Source: Pseudonocardia acidicola
GTDB lineage: Bacteria > Actinomycetota > Actinomycetes > Mycobacteriales > Pseudonocardiaceae
Assembly (NCBI RefSeq): GCF_012911935.1
Contig: NZ_JAAXLA010000003.1
Location: 1-64,000 of the forward strand
Direction: 5' to 3'
Length of the DNA: 64,000 nt
This document shows, piece after piece, positions 54,806 through 63,896 of the stretch. Position numbers and translations under genes: made by a program. The stretch's first letter is position 1. Every line of letters starts with the position of its first letter. The notes under the pieces were generated by a model. That model was given only the letters and a program-made list of their open reading frames with translations. It had not been told where the DNA came from and did no database searches.

Positions 54806-56388
54806 GGAGTGTTCTCCCCTCGGTGATCCGCGACGACGGCACCCGTCGTCGCGGCGGCGGCCAGCAGCGCCCGGGTGGGCCCGGTGCGCGGCTCGGCGAG
54901 TAGTTGCCGGGTGGGCCGGTGCTCGGCGCAGCGACCCTCGTCGATCACGCAGACGCTGTCCGCGACGCCGCTGACCAGGGCGAGATCGTGGCTGATGAGC
55001 ACGACGGCGGCGCCGGCCAGCACGGCGGGCGCGGTGATGGCGGCGAGCAGCTCGGCCTGCCGGTGGGTGTCCAGCGCCGAGGTGATCTCGTCGCACACCA
55101 GCACCGCGGGGCGGGCGAGCAGCGCCCGGACCACGGCGGCCCGCTGCAGCTGCCCCCCGGACAAGCCGGCCGGGCGGCGGTCCGCTGCGGCCCCGTCGAT
55201 CCCCAGCGCAGCGAGCAGCTCGCGGGCCTCCTCCCGGGCGGCGGCAGCCGGCACGCCGCGCAGCAGCTGGGCGGTCCGGGCCAGCTGAGCGGTGACCGAC
55301 CGGTGGGCCACGAACGACGCCCGGGCGTCCTGATGCACGTACTGCACCGCGTGCAGCCCGGCGCGGCGGCGGCGCCGCGCGTCGGCCGCCAGCACGGTCC
55401 CGTCGACCTGCACCTGCCCTGCCGTCGGCACGACCAGCCCCGCCAGGCAGCGCGCCAGCGTGGTCTTGCCCGCCCCCGACCGTCCGACCACGGCGACGAC
55501 CTCCCCGGCTTCGGCGGCCAGGTCGACGCCGTCGAGCAGGATCGCCCCGGAACGCAGCTGCACCCGCAACCCACTCGCCTGCAGCCGCGGCGGCGCCCCG
55601 GCGCGGCCGGCGGACCCGGTACGCAGCCGCGGCTCGGCGGCGACGATCCGCCGGGTGGCCGGGTGCGCCGGGGCGGCGAGGACGCCCGCGGCCGGGCCCT
55701 GCTCGACGACCCGGCCGCGGTCGAGCACGACGACGCGGTCGGCCAGCAGCCGCACCGCCGCCAGGTCGTGGGTGAGCAGCACCAGGGTGGTGCCGCCGGC
55801 GACCAGCTCACCCAGCTCGGCGAGCGCCCGGGCCCGGGTCACGGTGTCCAGACCGGTGGTGGGTTCGTCGAGCACCAGCACCCCGGGACGGGTGACCAGC
55901 GCCTGGGCCAGCGCGACCCGCTGCTGCTGGCCGCCGGAGAGCTGGTGCGGGTAACGCCGCAGCAGCGCACGATCGGCGGGCAGGTGCGCGGCCCGCAGCG
56001 CGGCGGCGACCGCCGCCCGGCGCTGCGCCCGGGTGGGGTGCACCAACCGGGCCAGCTCACCGAGCACCCCGCCGATGCGGCGCCCGGGGTGCAGCGCCGA
56101 CGCGGGCTGCTGCGGGAGGTAGCCGACGCGGCCGGCCCGCCGGGCCCGCAGCTCCCGGTCGGCCGGCCCCACCAACTCCGCGCCGTCGGCCCCGAGCCGG
56201 ACACTGCCGGTCAGCCGCACCCCGGCGGCGTGCTCGCCGAGCAGGCCCAGTCCGAGCGTCGTCTTGCCGCAGCCCGACTCCCCGACAACCGCGACCACCT
56301 CACCCGCCGCCAGCTCCAGATCGGTCGCGGCCAGCAGCGGCGCGGCGCCGGCGTGCGCGGCGAGGCCGGACACCCGCAGGACCGTCAC
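54802..56388 (-). CDS. Fused double ABC ATPase of nickel/peptide transporter
   Basis: 528 residues combining the two ATPases that are separate in Dpp/Opp/Nik systems. First unit: Walker A GESGCGKTT, signature LSGGQQQRVALAQAL, Walker B LVLDEPTTGLD. Second unit (from about 280): GRSGAGKTT, LSGGQLQRAAVVRAL, LVCDEITSALD. GTG start overlapping the permease stop. Drives uptake through the two permeases upstream. Confidence 0.92.
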   Translation of the reverse strand: MTVLRVSGLAAHAGAAPLLAATDLELAAGEVVAVVGESGCGKTTLGLGLLGEHAAGVRLTGSVRLGADGAELVGPADRELRARRAGRVGYLPQQPASALHPGRRIGGVLGELARLVHPTRAQRRAAVAAALRAAHLPADRALLRRYPHQLSGGQQQRVALAQALVTRPGVLVLDEPTTGLDTVTRARALAELGELVAGGTTLVLLTHDLAAVRLLADRVVVLDRGRVVEQGPAAGVLAAPAHPATRRIVAAEPRLRTGSAGRAGAPPRLQASGLRVQLRSGAILLDGVDLAAEAGEVVAVVGRSGAGKTTLARCLAGLVVPTAGQVQVDGTVLAADARRRRRAGLHAVQYVHQDARASFVAHRSVTAQLARTAQLLRGVPAAAAREEARELLAALGIDGAAADRRPAGLSGGQLQRAAVVRALLARPAVLVCDEITSALDTHRQAELLAAITAPAVLAGAAVVLISHDLALVSGVADSVCVIDEGRCAEHRPTRQLLAEPRTGPTRALLAAAATTGAVVADHRGENTP

Positions 56389-57185
56389 ACCCGCACCTCC
56401 CGCGCGCATCGGGCGGCGAGGCCACGGTCGATGAGCAGGGTCAGACCGGCGCACAGCGTGACCAGCAGCCCGGCGGGGACGAGCACGGCCAACGGCTGCA
56501 GGAACAGCGCCGTGCGGTTCTGCTCCACCAGCACCGCCCAGTCGGCGCTGCCGGGCGGCAGCCCGAGGCCGAGGAAGTTGGCCGAGGCCAGCAGCCCGAG
56601 CACGCCCACGGTGCGGGTGCCGGCGTCGACGATCGCGACGGGCAGGACCGCGCGGCCGACGTAGCCGAGGTGGATCCGCCACCAGGGCTCGCCCTGCAGC
56701 GTCATCGCCTCCACGGCCGCGCGACAGCCGGGAGCGAGCGCCGCGGCGCGGACGAGCCGCAGGACCGCGGGCAGTTGCAGCAGGGCCACGGCCAGCACGA
56801 GCGGGACGAGCCCGCGCCGCCCGGTGGCCGCGAGGACCAGCACGAGCAGCAGCGACGGCACGGCGAGCAGCAGGTCCAGGCTGCGGACGAGGGCCTCGTC
56901 CACCCAGCGGCGCCGGCTGCTCACGGCGCACAACGCGAGCGGGACCGCGACCAGGTAGGCCAGGGCCAGCGCTCCGGCGGTCAGCCCGACCACGCTCGCC
57001 CCGCCGCGCAGCACCAGCGCCAGCAGGTCCCGGCCCAGTGCGTCGGTGCCCAGCAGGAAACCGCCGCCGGGGGGCTGCAGCGGCGCCGCGACCGACCGGG
57101 CCGGCGCGGCGACGACCGGCCCGGCCACCGCGATCAGCAGCGGAACCCCCACCAGCACGCCCCCGGCGATCCGTCCCGCGCTCAC
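56385..57185 (-). CDS. ABC transporter permease, DppC/NikC type
   Basis: 266 residues, GTG start, about six helices. LGTDALGRDLLALVLRGG is the DppC-type signature, and GEPWWRIHLGYVGRAVLPVAIVDAG the EAA loop. Overlaps both neighbours by 4 bp. Confidence 0.9.
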   Translation of the reverse strand: MSAGRIAGGVLVGVPLLIAVAGPVVAAPARSVAAPLQPPGGGFLLGTDALGRDLLALVLRGGASVVGLTAGALALAYLVAVPLALCAVSSRRRWVDEALVRSLDLLLAVPSLLLVLVLAATGRRGLVPLVLAVALLQLPAVLRLVRAAALAPGCRAAVEAMTLQGEPWWRIHLGYVGRAVLPVAIVDAGTRTVGVLGLLASANFLGLGLPPGSADWAVLVEQNRTALFLQPLAVLVPAGLLVTLCAGLTLLIDRGLAARCAREVRV

Positions 57186-58129
57186 CGCAGCAGCTCCCGC
57201 TGCGGGACCAGCCGGTGCGCGGCGAGGTCGGCCACCAGGTTGACGGCCACCGTGGTGACGCCGAACAGCACCGCGTAGGCCTGCACCACGGGCAGGTCCC
57301 GGGCGGCCACGGCCTCGACGAAACCCGACCCCAGCCCGGGCAGCGCGAACAGGTACTCGATCACGACGACCCCGCCCAGCAGCCCGTCCACGCCGCGGGC
57401 CAGTTGCTGGACCGACGGCACCAGCGCGGCGGGCAGCAGGTGCCGGGCGAGGACCTGCCGCTCGGGCAGACCGAGCCGCCGTACCTGCGCGACGAACGGC
57501 GCGGCGTTCGTGTCGATCACCCCGACCCGGACCTGCCGGGCGAGTTCGGCGAGCTGCCGGACCACCAGCACGAGCACGGGGATCACCAGCACCGCGGGCT
57601 GGGCGAGCAGCGCCGCGCCGCTGCTGCCCGCGCCGGTCGCCGGCAGCCAGCCCAGCTGCAGTGACAACAGCGCGACCAGTAGCAGGCCCAGGGCGAAGTC
57701 GGGGACCGCCTGGGCGAGCACCCCGGCCTGGTTGAGCGCGCGGTCGAGCCGCCCACCGGCCCGCAGCCCGGACACCAGACCGACGGCGAGCGCGGCCGGC
57801 ACGGCGACGGCCAGCGTGGCCGCTGCGAGCACGGCGGTGACGACGAGCCGCGGGCCGAGGGTGTCGGCGACCGGGACGCCGGTGAGCAGCGAGCTGCCCA
57901 GGTCACCGGTGAACAGGCCGCCGAGCCACCCGGCGAACCGGGACCCGAGCGGCTCGTCCAGCCCCAGTTCCGCACGGACCCGCGTCACCTGCTCCGGGGT
58001 CGCCTGCTCCCCGAGCACCACCACCGCGGTGTCGCCCGGCAGCAGCGCGGTCAGCCCGAACACGATCACGACGACCGCACCGACCTGCAGCACCCCGGCC
58101 ACTGACCGGGTCCACGCGTAGCGCCCCAC
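57182..58129 (-). CDS. ABC transporter permease, DppB/NikB type
   Basis: 315 residues from the GTG at 58129 (VGRYAWTRSVAGVLQVGAVVVIVFGL); a CTG touching the binding-protein stop is another possibility. Family features: LGLDEPLGSRFAGWLGGLFTGDLGSSLLTGVPVADTLGPR and the EAA loop RRLGLPERQVLARHLLPAALVP. Confidence 0.9.
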   Translation of the reverse strand: MGRYAWTRSVAGVLQVGAVVVIVFGLTALLPGDTAVVVLGEQATPEQVTRVRAELGLDEPLGSRFAGWLGGLFTGDLGSSLLTGVPVADTLGPRLVVTAVLAAATLAVAVPAALAVGLVSGLRAGGRLDRALNQAGVLAQAVPDFALGLLLVALLSLQLGWLPATGAGSSGAALLAQPAVLVIPVLVLVVRQLAELARQVRVGVIDTNAAPFVAQVRRLGLPERQVLARHLLPAALVPSVQQLARGVDGLLGGVVVIEYLFALPGLGSGFVEAVAARDLPVVQAYAVLFGVTTVAVNLVADLAAHRLVPQRELLR

Positions 58130-58137
58130 GGCGGCGT

Positions 58138-59349
58138 TCAGCCCAGGGTGGCGGTGTCGAAGCGGGCCCACTGCACCGAGTTCGGCACCGCCGCCTCGAC
58201 GCCGCCCAGCTCGGCGGAGATCCCGACCAGCCAGTCGCACAAGCCCCATGTGACCGTGCCCGACACGCCCCGGGTCAGCTCCTGGTACTCGGCGAGCCGC
58301 GCCGCCCGGCCGGCCTCGTCCGGGCTGCGCAGCGCTGCGGCGAACACGTCGTCGGCCTGCTGGGACCGGTAACGCGTGTAGCTGCCACTGGTCGCACCGA
58401 CCACCCGTTTGCGCAGGTAGTTGGTCAGCGGCAGGGCACCGTTGCGGAAGTGCCCGGCGACCCCGCCGGCCAGGACGTCGGCGCTGTGCGTCTCGGCGGG
58501 CCCCACCCGGGGCACCACGACGAGTCCCACCTCGTGCAACTGCTCGGCGATCAGGCTCGAGGCGGGTTCGAAGGCCGGATCGGCCCCGCTGGTCTTCAGC
58601 TCGATCCGCAGCCCCTGCGCCCCGGCCTCGCGGACCAGCGCCCGGGCCGCGTCGACGTCGCCGGTGCGCTGCGGGATGTGGTCCGCGTAGTACCGCAGGC
58701 CCTTGCCGAACAGGTCGTTGCCCACCTCGCCGCGCCCGTTCAGCGCCACCCGCACCAGCGCCTCGCGGTCCACACCGGCCAGGAAGGCCTGGACGAGCCG
58801 GGGGTCGTGGAACGGCGACCGGTCCACCTTGAGCACGACGGCCTGCATGACGGCCCGCGGCGCCGCCAGCAGCCGGGTCCGGAAGCTGCCCTCGATCTGC
58901 TGAGCGCTGGTGGCCCGCAGATCATGTGCATACTGCACCTGTCCGGACAGCAGTGCGCCGAGGCGGGCGCTCTCGTCGTTGATCGGGACGAACTCGACCG
59001 CGTCGAGCCGCGGGGCGCCGCCCCAGTGCCCGTCGAACCGGGTGACCACGGCGCCGAGGCGATCAGCCTGCCGGCCGCGATCCGGCGGGAGCTGTAGAGC
59101 ACGTCGTCAGCGGTCACGGGCGAGCCGTCGTGCCAGCGGACGTCGCGCAACCGGATCCGGAACCGCGTCCCGGTGCGGTCGGCCTCCCAGGACTCGGCGA
59201 GCCTGGGCACCGGGGCCATGTCGGGTCCGTAGCCGACGAGGGTGTCGAACAGCGCCGGTGCCGGCGCCGGCGCACGCCGCCGGCGGGACCGCCACCGCGG
59301 TCGCGGCGGCCCCGGCGAGCAGGGCGCGGCGGCCGATCCGACGGGTCAC
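58138..59349 (-). pseudogene. ABC substrate-binding protein with two internal deletions
   Basis: Family 5 solute-binding protein in three pieces. Tat-like/lipoprotein N-terminus VTRRIGRRALLAGAAATAVAVPPAACAGAG; a jump in frame at about 59262 to ALFDTLVGYGPDMAPVPRLAESWEADRTGTRFRIRLRDVRWHDGSPVTADDVLYSSRRIAAG; and a second at about 59060 to VVTRFDGHWGGAPRLDAVEFVPINDESARLG...to the end. Each junction also lacks residues present in intact homologues, most at the second (roughly 60-80). GTG start overlaps the MFS stop. Not functional as read. Confidence 0.8.
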
Positions 59350-60614
59350 GTGGCCTCCTTCGCAGCGGGGACCGGGACCGGACGGAGCTCGAGCAGCCCG
59401 CGGCGGTGCATCCGTGCCACGCCGAGCGCGCCGAGCAGGGCGACCGCGATCAGCGCCGCGGGCGGCGCCCATCGCTGGCCGGGCAGGTCGATGAGGGCCC
59501 CGACGAGCGCCGCGACGGCCGCGGTGACGAGCGCGGAGACCAGATAGAAGAACCCGTAGTAGGTGCCGGCCAGCCGCTCGCTGCCGACGACCGGCAGCAG
59601 GTCCATCACGAACGGGTCGGTGATTGCCATCCCGATCGTGAACACCACGGTGCCGGCCAGCACCGGGAGCGCGACCAGCACCGCAGCACCGAGCGACCCC
59701 GCACCGGCACGGGTCGGGGTGAGCGGGGCGGCGACCAGCAGCGGCACGAAGCCGGCCCCCATCGTGGCCAGCCCGGCGGCCACGCACCATCCGGCCGGCC
59801 GGCGCGCCCGCAACCACCGGGTCAGCCGCACCTGCAGCGCGATGCCGACCACCGTCGACACCACGAAGACCACGCTGATCGACGCCGTCGAGCCGGTGAC
59901 CCGCTGGGCCTCCAGCGGCAGCGCCAGGTAGAGCTGGTTGTACAGCGCGAAGTAGGCCGCCCCGAAGAGGGTGAACGCCACGAAGCGACGGTTGGTCACG
60001 ACCTCCCACCAGCTGCCCAGCACCCCGCGGTCCTGCGTCTCGGTCGGCCGCGCCGGCAACACGAGCACCTGCGCGACGGTCAGCACCGCGAACGCCGCGC
60101 AGGCGACCAGCGCCACCAGCCGGAAGTCGACCAGCAGCAGCGCCGCGCCGAGCAGCGGCCCGACGAGCGCCCCGGCGTGGGCGAAGACGTTGAAGACGGC
60201 GAACACCTCGGCGCGCCGCCCGGGCGACTCGTGGGTGAGGTAGGTGCGCACGGCCGGGTTGAACAAGGCGCCGGCGAGGCCGGTGAGCACGGCCGCCACC
60301 ACGATCCCGGGCAGCGTCGTGAACAGCGCGAACGCCCCGAACGCCACGACCCGCAGGGCGCACCCGAGAATGATCATCGGGCGGCAGCCCAGCCGGTCGG
60401 CCGCGCTGCCGCCGACGAGGAACATGCCCTGCTGGCTCAGATTCCGGACGCCCAGGACGAGCCCGACCAGTGCGGCGCCGTAACCGAGGTCGTCGCGCAG
60501 GTACGAGGCCAGGAACGGCAGCACCATGTAGAACCCGACGTTGATGCCGAACTGGTTGAACACCAGCAACCGCGCCGCCGGGGTCAGCGAGCGGAACCCC
60601 TGCCCGTCGGTCAT
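59346..60614 (-). CDS. MFS transporter, possibly metallophore or drug exporter
   Basis: 422 residues, 12 helices: NQFGINVGFYMVLPFLASYLRDDLGYGAALVGLVLGVRNLSQQGMFLVGGSAADRLGCRPMIILG (motif A variant) and a second half with FYLVSALVTAAVAALVGALIDL. First gene of the ABC operon. An exporter ahead of a nickel/peptide-type importer resembles opine-metallophore loci, but no synthase gene is visible, so that reading is tentative. Confidence 0.88.
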   Translation of the reverse strand: MTDGQGFRSLTPAARLLVFNQFGINVGFYMVLPFLASYLRDDLGYGAALVGLVLGVRNLSQQGMFLVGGSAADRLGCRPMIILGCALRVVAFGAFALFTTLPGIVVAAVLTGLAGALFNPAVRTYLTHESPGRRAEVFAVFNVFAHAGALVGPLLGAALLLVDFRLVALVACAAFAVLTVAQVLVLPARPTETQDRGVLGSWWEVVTNRRFVAFTLFGAAYFALYNQLYLALPLEAQRVTGSTASISVVFVVSTVVGIALQVRLTRWLRARRPAGWCVAAGLATMGAGFVPLLVAAPLTPTRAGAGSLGAAVLVALPVLAGTVVFTIGMAITDPFVMDLLPVVGSERLAGTYYGFFYLVSALVTAAVAALVGALIDLPGQRWAPPAALIAVALLGALGVARMHRRGLLELRPVPVPAAKEAT

Positions 60615-60665
60615 GGGCGGCCCGCGTCGCACAACATGATCGGACCCTAGTTCGGCCTACTCTGC

Positions 60666-60686
60666 AATTGCCAGCTTTTGGCGATT
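60666..60686. promoter_or_regulatory. Candidate operator of the MFS-ABC operon
   Basis: AATTGCCA-GCTTT-TGGCGATT, an 8+5+8 inverted repeat with one mismatch, 52 bp upstream of the MFS start in an AT-richer patch. It does not match a consensus I know. Confidence 0.45.
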
Positions 60687-60765
60687 TGTCTCTCACCCCG
60701 CCGCACCGACGACACCCGGCAGCGGGCTTCCCGGCCGGGTCGGCGGGGCCGCCCGGCGGCTGACA

Positions 60766-61536
60766 TCACCGGGTGGGCGTCGCGGGCACGGGGGTGTTCG
60801 ACGCGGCGCGCACCAGCGCGGGCCAGGCGTCCCGGCCGATCCGGACCAGCAGTTCCGGACCGCCATCGGGGTGTGGCCGAAACACCGCGACCTCGCCCTC
60901 GCCCAGTTCGGCCAGCACCGCGGGCCGGGCGTTCGGGATGGTCAGCAGGCTGGTGACGTCCACGACGTCCCGGCCTGCGGGCGGCGGGGTGGCCAGGATG
61001 GCGGCGACGGCCTGCTGGTAGGCGCTGTCACCGCCGCGGTCGGTCCAGGTGGTGGCCTCGTCCAGCCGGGCATCGTCGGTCACCGGCGCCACGTCGAGCT
61101 GTTGCGCGGTGGCCTGCGTCCGGCACAGCCGTGCGGTGTGCACCGCGGCGATCGGCAGCCCCAGCGAGCGCATTCCCTCGCCGACCGCGCGGGCCTGGGA
61201 CACACCTTCCGGGGTCAACTCGCTCTGCTGCGCGCAGTCGTGGGCGCCGGCCTGCTGATCGCTGACATCGCCCGAGCGGCTGTCCCGCGCCGTGTGCCGC
61301 ATCCACAAGATCAGCCCACCCTGGCGGAGCGCGCTCACCAGGGCCTGCCCCTGCACCGGCCCGGCGATCCCGGCGGGCGCCACCGCTGTCGGCATCGCCG
61401 TCGAGGAGCTGGGGAGTGAGCTGGAGGCCGCGTCGGACGGGGAACAGCCGACCACGGCGAGCCCGGCGATGCCGAGCAGCGCCGCGATCCTCGTGGCCTC
61501 ATACGCGAGGTCACGGCGATGGCAGGTACCGGTCAT
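60766..61536 (-). CDS. Histidine phosphatase-superfamily lipoprotein
   Basis: 256 residues. Signal RIAALLGIAGLAVVGCSPSD with lipobox VVGC. Core: GGLILWMRHTARDSRSGD with the catalytic RH, LTPEGVSQARAVGEGMRSLGLPIAAVHTARLCRTQATAQ with the second Arg, and a C-terminal VAVFRPHPDGG with a possible second His. Surface phosphatase of unknown substrate. Confidence 0.85.
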   Translation of the reverse strand: MTGTCHRRDLAYEATRIAALLGIAGLAVVGCSPSDAASSSLPSSSTAMPTAVAPAGIAGPVQGQALVSALRQGGLILWMRHTARDSRSGDVSDQQAGAHDCAQQSELTPEGVSQARAVGEGMRSLGLPIAAVHTARLCRTQATAQQLDVAPVTDDARLDEATTWTDRGGDSAYQQAVAAILATPPPAGRDVVDVTSLLTIPNARPAVLAELGEGEVAVFRPHPDGGPELLVRIGRDAWPALVRAASNTPVPATPTR

Positions 61537-61652
61537 CGCGTTCTCCCCGGGTGGAGCGGACAGAGGCAATCCGGCCCCGGCGAGCACAACGACCCCACGC
61601 GGACGTGCCGCCCGAGTGCGGACACAGCCGCCGGGCCGAGTGCCGGGAGCCG

Positions 61653-62078
61653 CTACTCCTCCACGCGCTCGCCCGACTCCTCGGCGGTCGCCCCGTTCCG
61701 CTGCGGCTCCTGCTTGCGGGCGGACGCGACGGCCTTGGCGCGCTGCTCGGCGATCAGGACTCCGGCACCGACCACCGCGGCCACCGGCCACTCGACGACG
61801 CCGAGGGCGGCGACCGCCGCGAGGCCGCCGAGCACGAGAAGATCGCCCGCGACACCGCCGAGCCCACCGCGGGGCACGGGCGGGCGAGGCAGGGACACGC
61901 GCGGCACCGGGATGTGCCAGACACCCATGTGCGGCATCGTCGGGTGCGGAACGGGAACGGTGGGGCGCTCGCCCTCCTCCGCTTCCGCGCCCCGCTCGGC
62001 GATCGGTTCCTCCGGGCCCTGTTCCGGCCGCTGCGCGGGGCGACGGGCGGTCGAACGCGGGTCTGCGGTCTCGGTCAT
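61653..62078 (-). CDS. Small membrane protein with EWPVA motif, second copy
   Basis: 141 residues, ATG after GAGGAGG. Polar N-terminus, Pro/Val-rich middle (VPVPHPTMPHMGVWHIPVPRVSLPRPPVPRGG), then GDLLVLGGLAAVAALGVVEWPVAAVVGAGVLIAEQRAKAVA and a charged tail. Same ending architecture as the protein at 45560. Confidence 0.68.
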   Translation of the reverse strand: MTETADPRSTARRPAQRPEQGPEEPIAERGAEAEEGERPTVPVPHPTMPHMGVWHIPVPRVSLPRPPVPRGGLGGVAGDLLVLGGLAAVAALGVVEWPVAAVVGAGVLIAEQRAKAVASARKQEPQRNGATAEESGERVEE

Positions 62079-62269
62079 CGGTACCTCCTCGCTCAGACCG
62101 CGACTGTCGTCGTCTCCACCGGTCCTCGGCAGGGGCGAAGGTCACCGATGAACGGAGGATGAACGGATCGGGGCAACCCGGATCCCCGAACCGCGCCGTG
62201 CCGACGGGAAGGGACTCACCCGGCCGGCAGCGGTCGCCTCTGCGCCGTCGAGCACCCGGGCGCCGGCCG

Positions 62270-62800
62270 TCATGCGGGGCGGACCGCGACGATCGGCAGC
62301 TCGCCGACGAGACGGAGCCGGGCCTCCGGCGTTCCGTCGTAGTCGAACCCGGCCAACCGGGACAGAATCGCCCGCAGCACGGGCGTGATCATCCGATTGC
62401 GCCGCTCGTAGCCGGCGAGGGCTTCGGCCGCTTCCGCGACGTCGAGGACCCGGTGCACGGGCACGAACCGATCGTCACCGGCCCGCACCTCGAGGCCTCC
62501 GCCGCGCCGGAGGTTGCGGAACCAGTCCGCGCGGGGCCCGAAGCCCACCAGTACCGTGGCCTCCCGCCGGAGCGGGTCCCATCCGATCACCTCCAGGACG
62601 GTGCGGTGCACCAGCCCGGTCCGCCTGCCCCGATGGGTCAGCAAGAGGAACCGGTGCCCCAGCAAGCGGGCCGCGCCGATGTCGAACAGCAGCACCGGGG
62701 CACGGAAGGCCGCCGCGCGCAGCCCGCCGCAGAGCGCCTGCGCCGCCGTCCGGGCCGAACTGGGCGGCCCGTCCCACCGCGACCACCGGCTTTCGTGCAC
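62270..62800 (-). CDS. Deazaflavin-dependent nitroreductase-like (Ddn/DUF385) protein
   Basis: 176 residues, GTG start. HRFLLLTHRGRRTGLVHRTVLEVIGWDPLRREATVLVGFGPRADWFRNLRRGGGLEVRAGDD is the F420-binding split-barrel pattern of Ddn-type quinone/nitro reductases. Probably reduces a quinone or small organic with F420H2. Confidence 0.87.
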   Translation of the reverse strand: MHESRWSRWDGPPSSARTAAQALCGGLRAAAFRAPVLLFDIGAARLLGHRFLLLTHRGRRTGLVHRTVLEVIGWDPLRREATVLVGFGPRADWFRNLRRGGGLEVRAGDDRFVPVHRVLDVAEAAEALAGYERRNRMITPVLRAILSRLAGFDYDGTPEARLRLVGELPIVAVRPA

Positions 62801-62920
62801 GGGCGTAGCTTTGCATGCGGCAATTACTGCTGGCTACATCGATTTGTGACGGCGCGGACGAACCGTGGCGCTCGCACAGGCCGTCCACTCGGTCGACGCC
62901 GCCACCCGCGCCCGCACCAG

Positions 62921-63229
62921 ATGATCATGGTGGCGCCCGACCCGGCCCGCGACACCCCGCAGCAGATGCGCACCTGGCTCGACCAGTTCGCTCCCGCCTT
63001 CATCGGCGCCACCGGCCCGATCGATCAGATCGTGGCCCGAGCCCGGGCCCCCGGCATCGGGATCACCCCGCCGGTCACCACCGACGGCGGCTACCAGGTC
63101 ACCCACGGCGCGCAGGTCCCGGCCTACGGGCGGGAGGCCCAGGCCCGCGAGATCGACGACAGCGGCGTCGCGCCGGCGGCCATCGCCCAGGACATCCCCC
63201 CGCTGCTCGCCGGGAGCGACGCCCGATGA
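62921..63229 (+). pseudogene. C-terminal fragment of a SCO1/SenC copper chaperone
   Basis: Reads MVAPDPARDTPQQMRTWLDQFAPAFIGATGPIDQIVARARAPGIGITPP...GAQVPAYGREAQAREIDDSGVAPAAIAQDIPPLL, the second half of SCO-family proteins (VDP.RDTP...L..F...F.G.TG). The first half with the copper-binding CxxxC and signal peptide is absent. Its stop overlaps the next ATG (ATGA). Confidence 0.78.
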
Positions 63230-63797
63230 CCCGTCGTCGAACCGCCGCAGCGGTACCCGCCGGATCGTCGCCCTGCTCGCGCGGGCCGGGTGCGGCGCAC
63301 CGACCGCCTCGGGCACCACGCCGCACGGCACACCGGCCACCACACCAGCGCGAGCTCCGCCGGCCGCCGCGACGGTCGGTGCGCCGAGCATCACCGACGG
63401 CTGGGTCCGCCAGCCCCCAGCCCGGACAGCACCGTCGCCTACCTCACGGTGCACAACGGCGGCACCGAGCCGGACGCCCTCACCGGGGTCCGCACCAGGC
63501 GGCCGACACGGCCGAGCTGCACACCAACCAGCCCGGCGCCCCGGGTGCCGAGGTGATGGTGTCGATCCCGCGCCTGGAGATTCCGGCGGGCGCGACCGTC
63601 GCGCTGCGCACCGGCGGGCCGCACATCATGCTCATGCAGCCACACCCGCAGGTGCAGCCCGGCCGGCGGATCGCCGTCGAGCTCGACGTCGACCGCGCCG
63701 GGCCGGTCACCGTGCAGCTGCCGGTGCTGGCCCGGGACCAGGAACCCACGGCCGCAGGCACAACCGGGCCAGGAATGCCGGGATATCGGGAATGTGA
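63226..63797 (+). pseudogene. Frameshifted PCu(A)C copper chaperone
   Basis: Pieces in changing frames: MTRRRTAAAV, RIVALLARAGCGAPTASGTTP (lipobox-like AGC), PSITDGWVRQPP, SPDSTVAYLTVHNGGTEPDALTGVRT, and ADTAELHTNQPGAPGAEVMVSIPRLEIPAGATVALRTGGPHIMLM. The copper motif H-x(10-11)-M-x21-H-x-M is preserved in the last piece. At least three frame changes are needed. Confidence 0.8.
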
Positions 63798-63862
63798 TGA
63801 GCGAGGACGACACCCGACGGCACAGCCGTCCGCTGACCCGGCGCGGCTTCCTCGGCCGTGAA
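63797..63862 (+). pseudogene. Tat signal fragment of a DyP-type peroxidase
   Basis: MSEDDTRRHSRPLTRRGFLGR: a twin-arginine signal start of the kind seen on DyP-type peroxidases that follow SCO and PCu(A)C genes in actinomycete copper operons. It stops being protein-like after about 22 codons and runs into the next gene. Assignment rests on context plus the RRGFLG motif. Confidence 0.5.
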
Positions 63863-63896
63863 CCCGCCGGCCGCGGGGCCGTGCGAAGCTGCAGGC

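Noticed and set aside
54546..60614. Firm call of an opine metallophore (Cnt-like) system
   Set aside because: No nicotianamine-synthase-like, racemase or opine dehydrogenase gene is visible; nickel/peptide-type ABC genes alone do not prove it.
61292..63229. A 645-codon plus-strand frame
   Set aside because: Most of it is antisense to the phosphatase, small membrane protein and Ddn-like genes; only the last 100 codons (SCO fragment) are protein-like.
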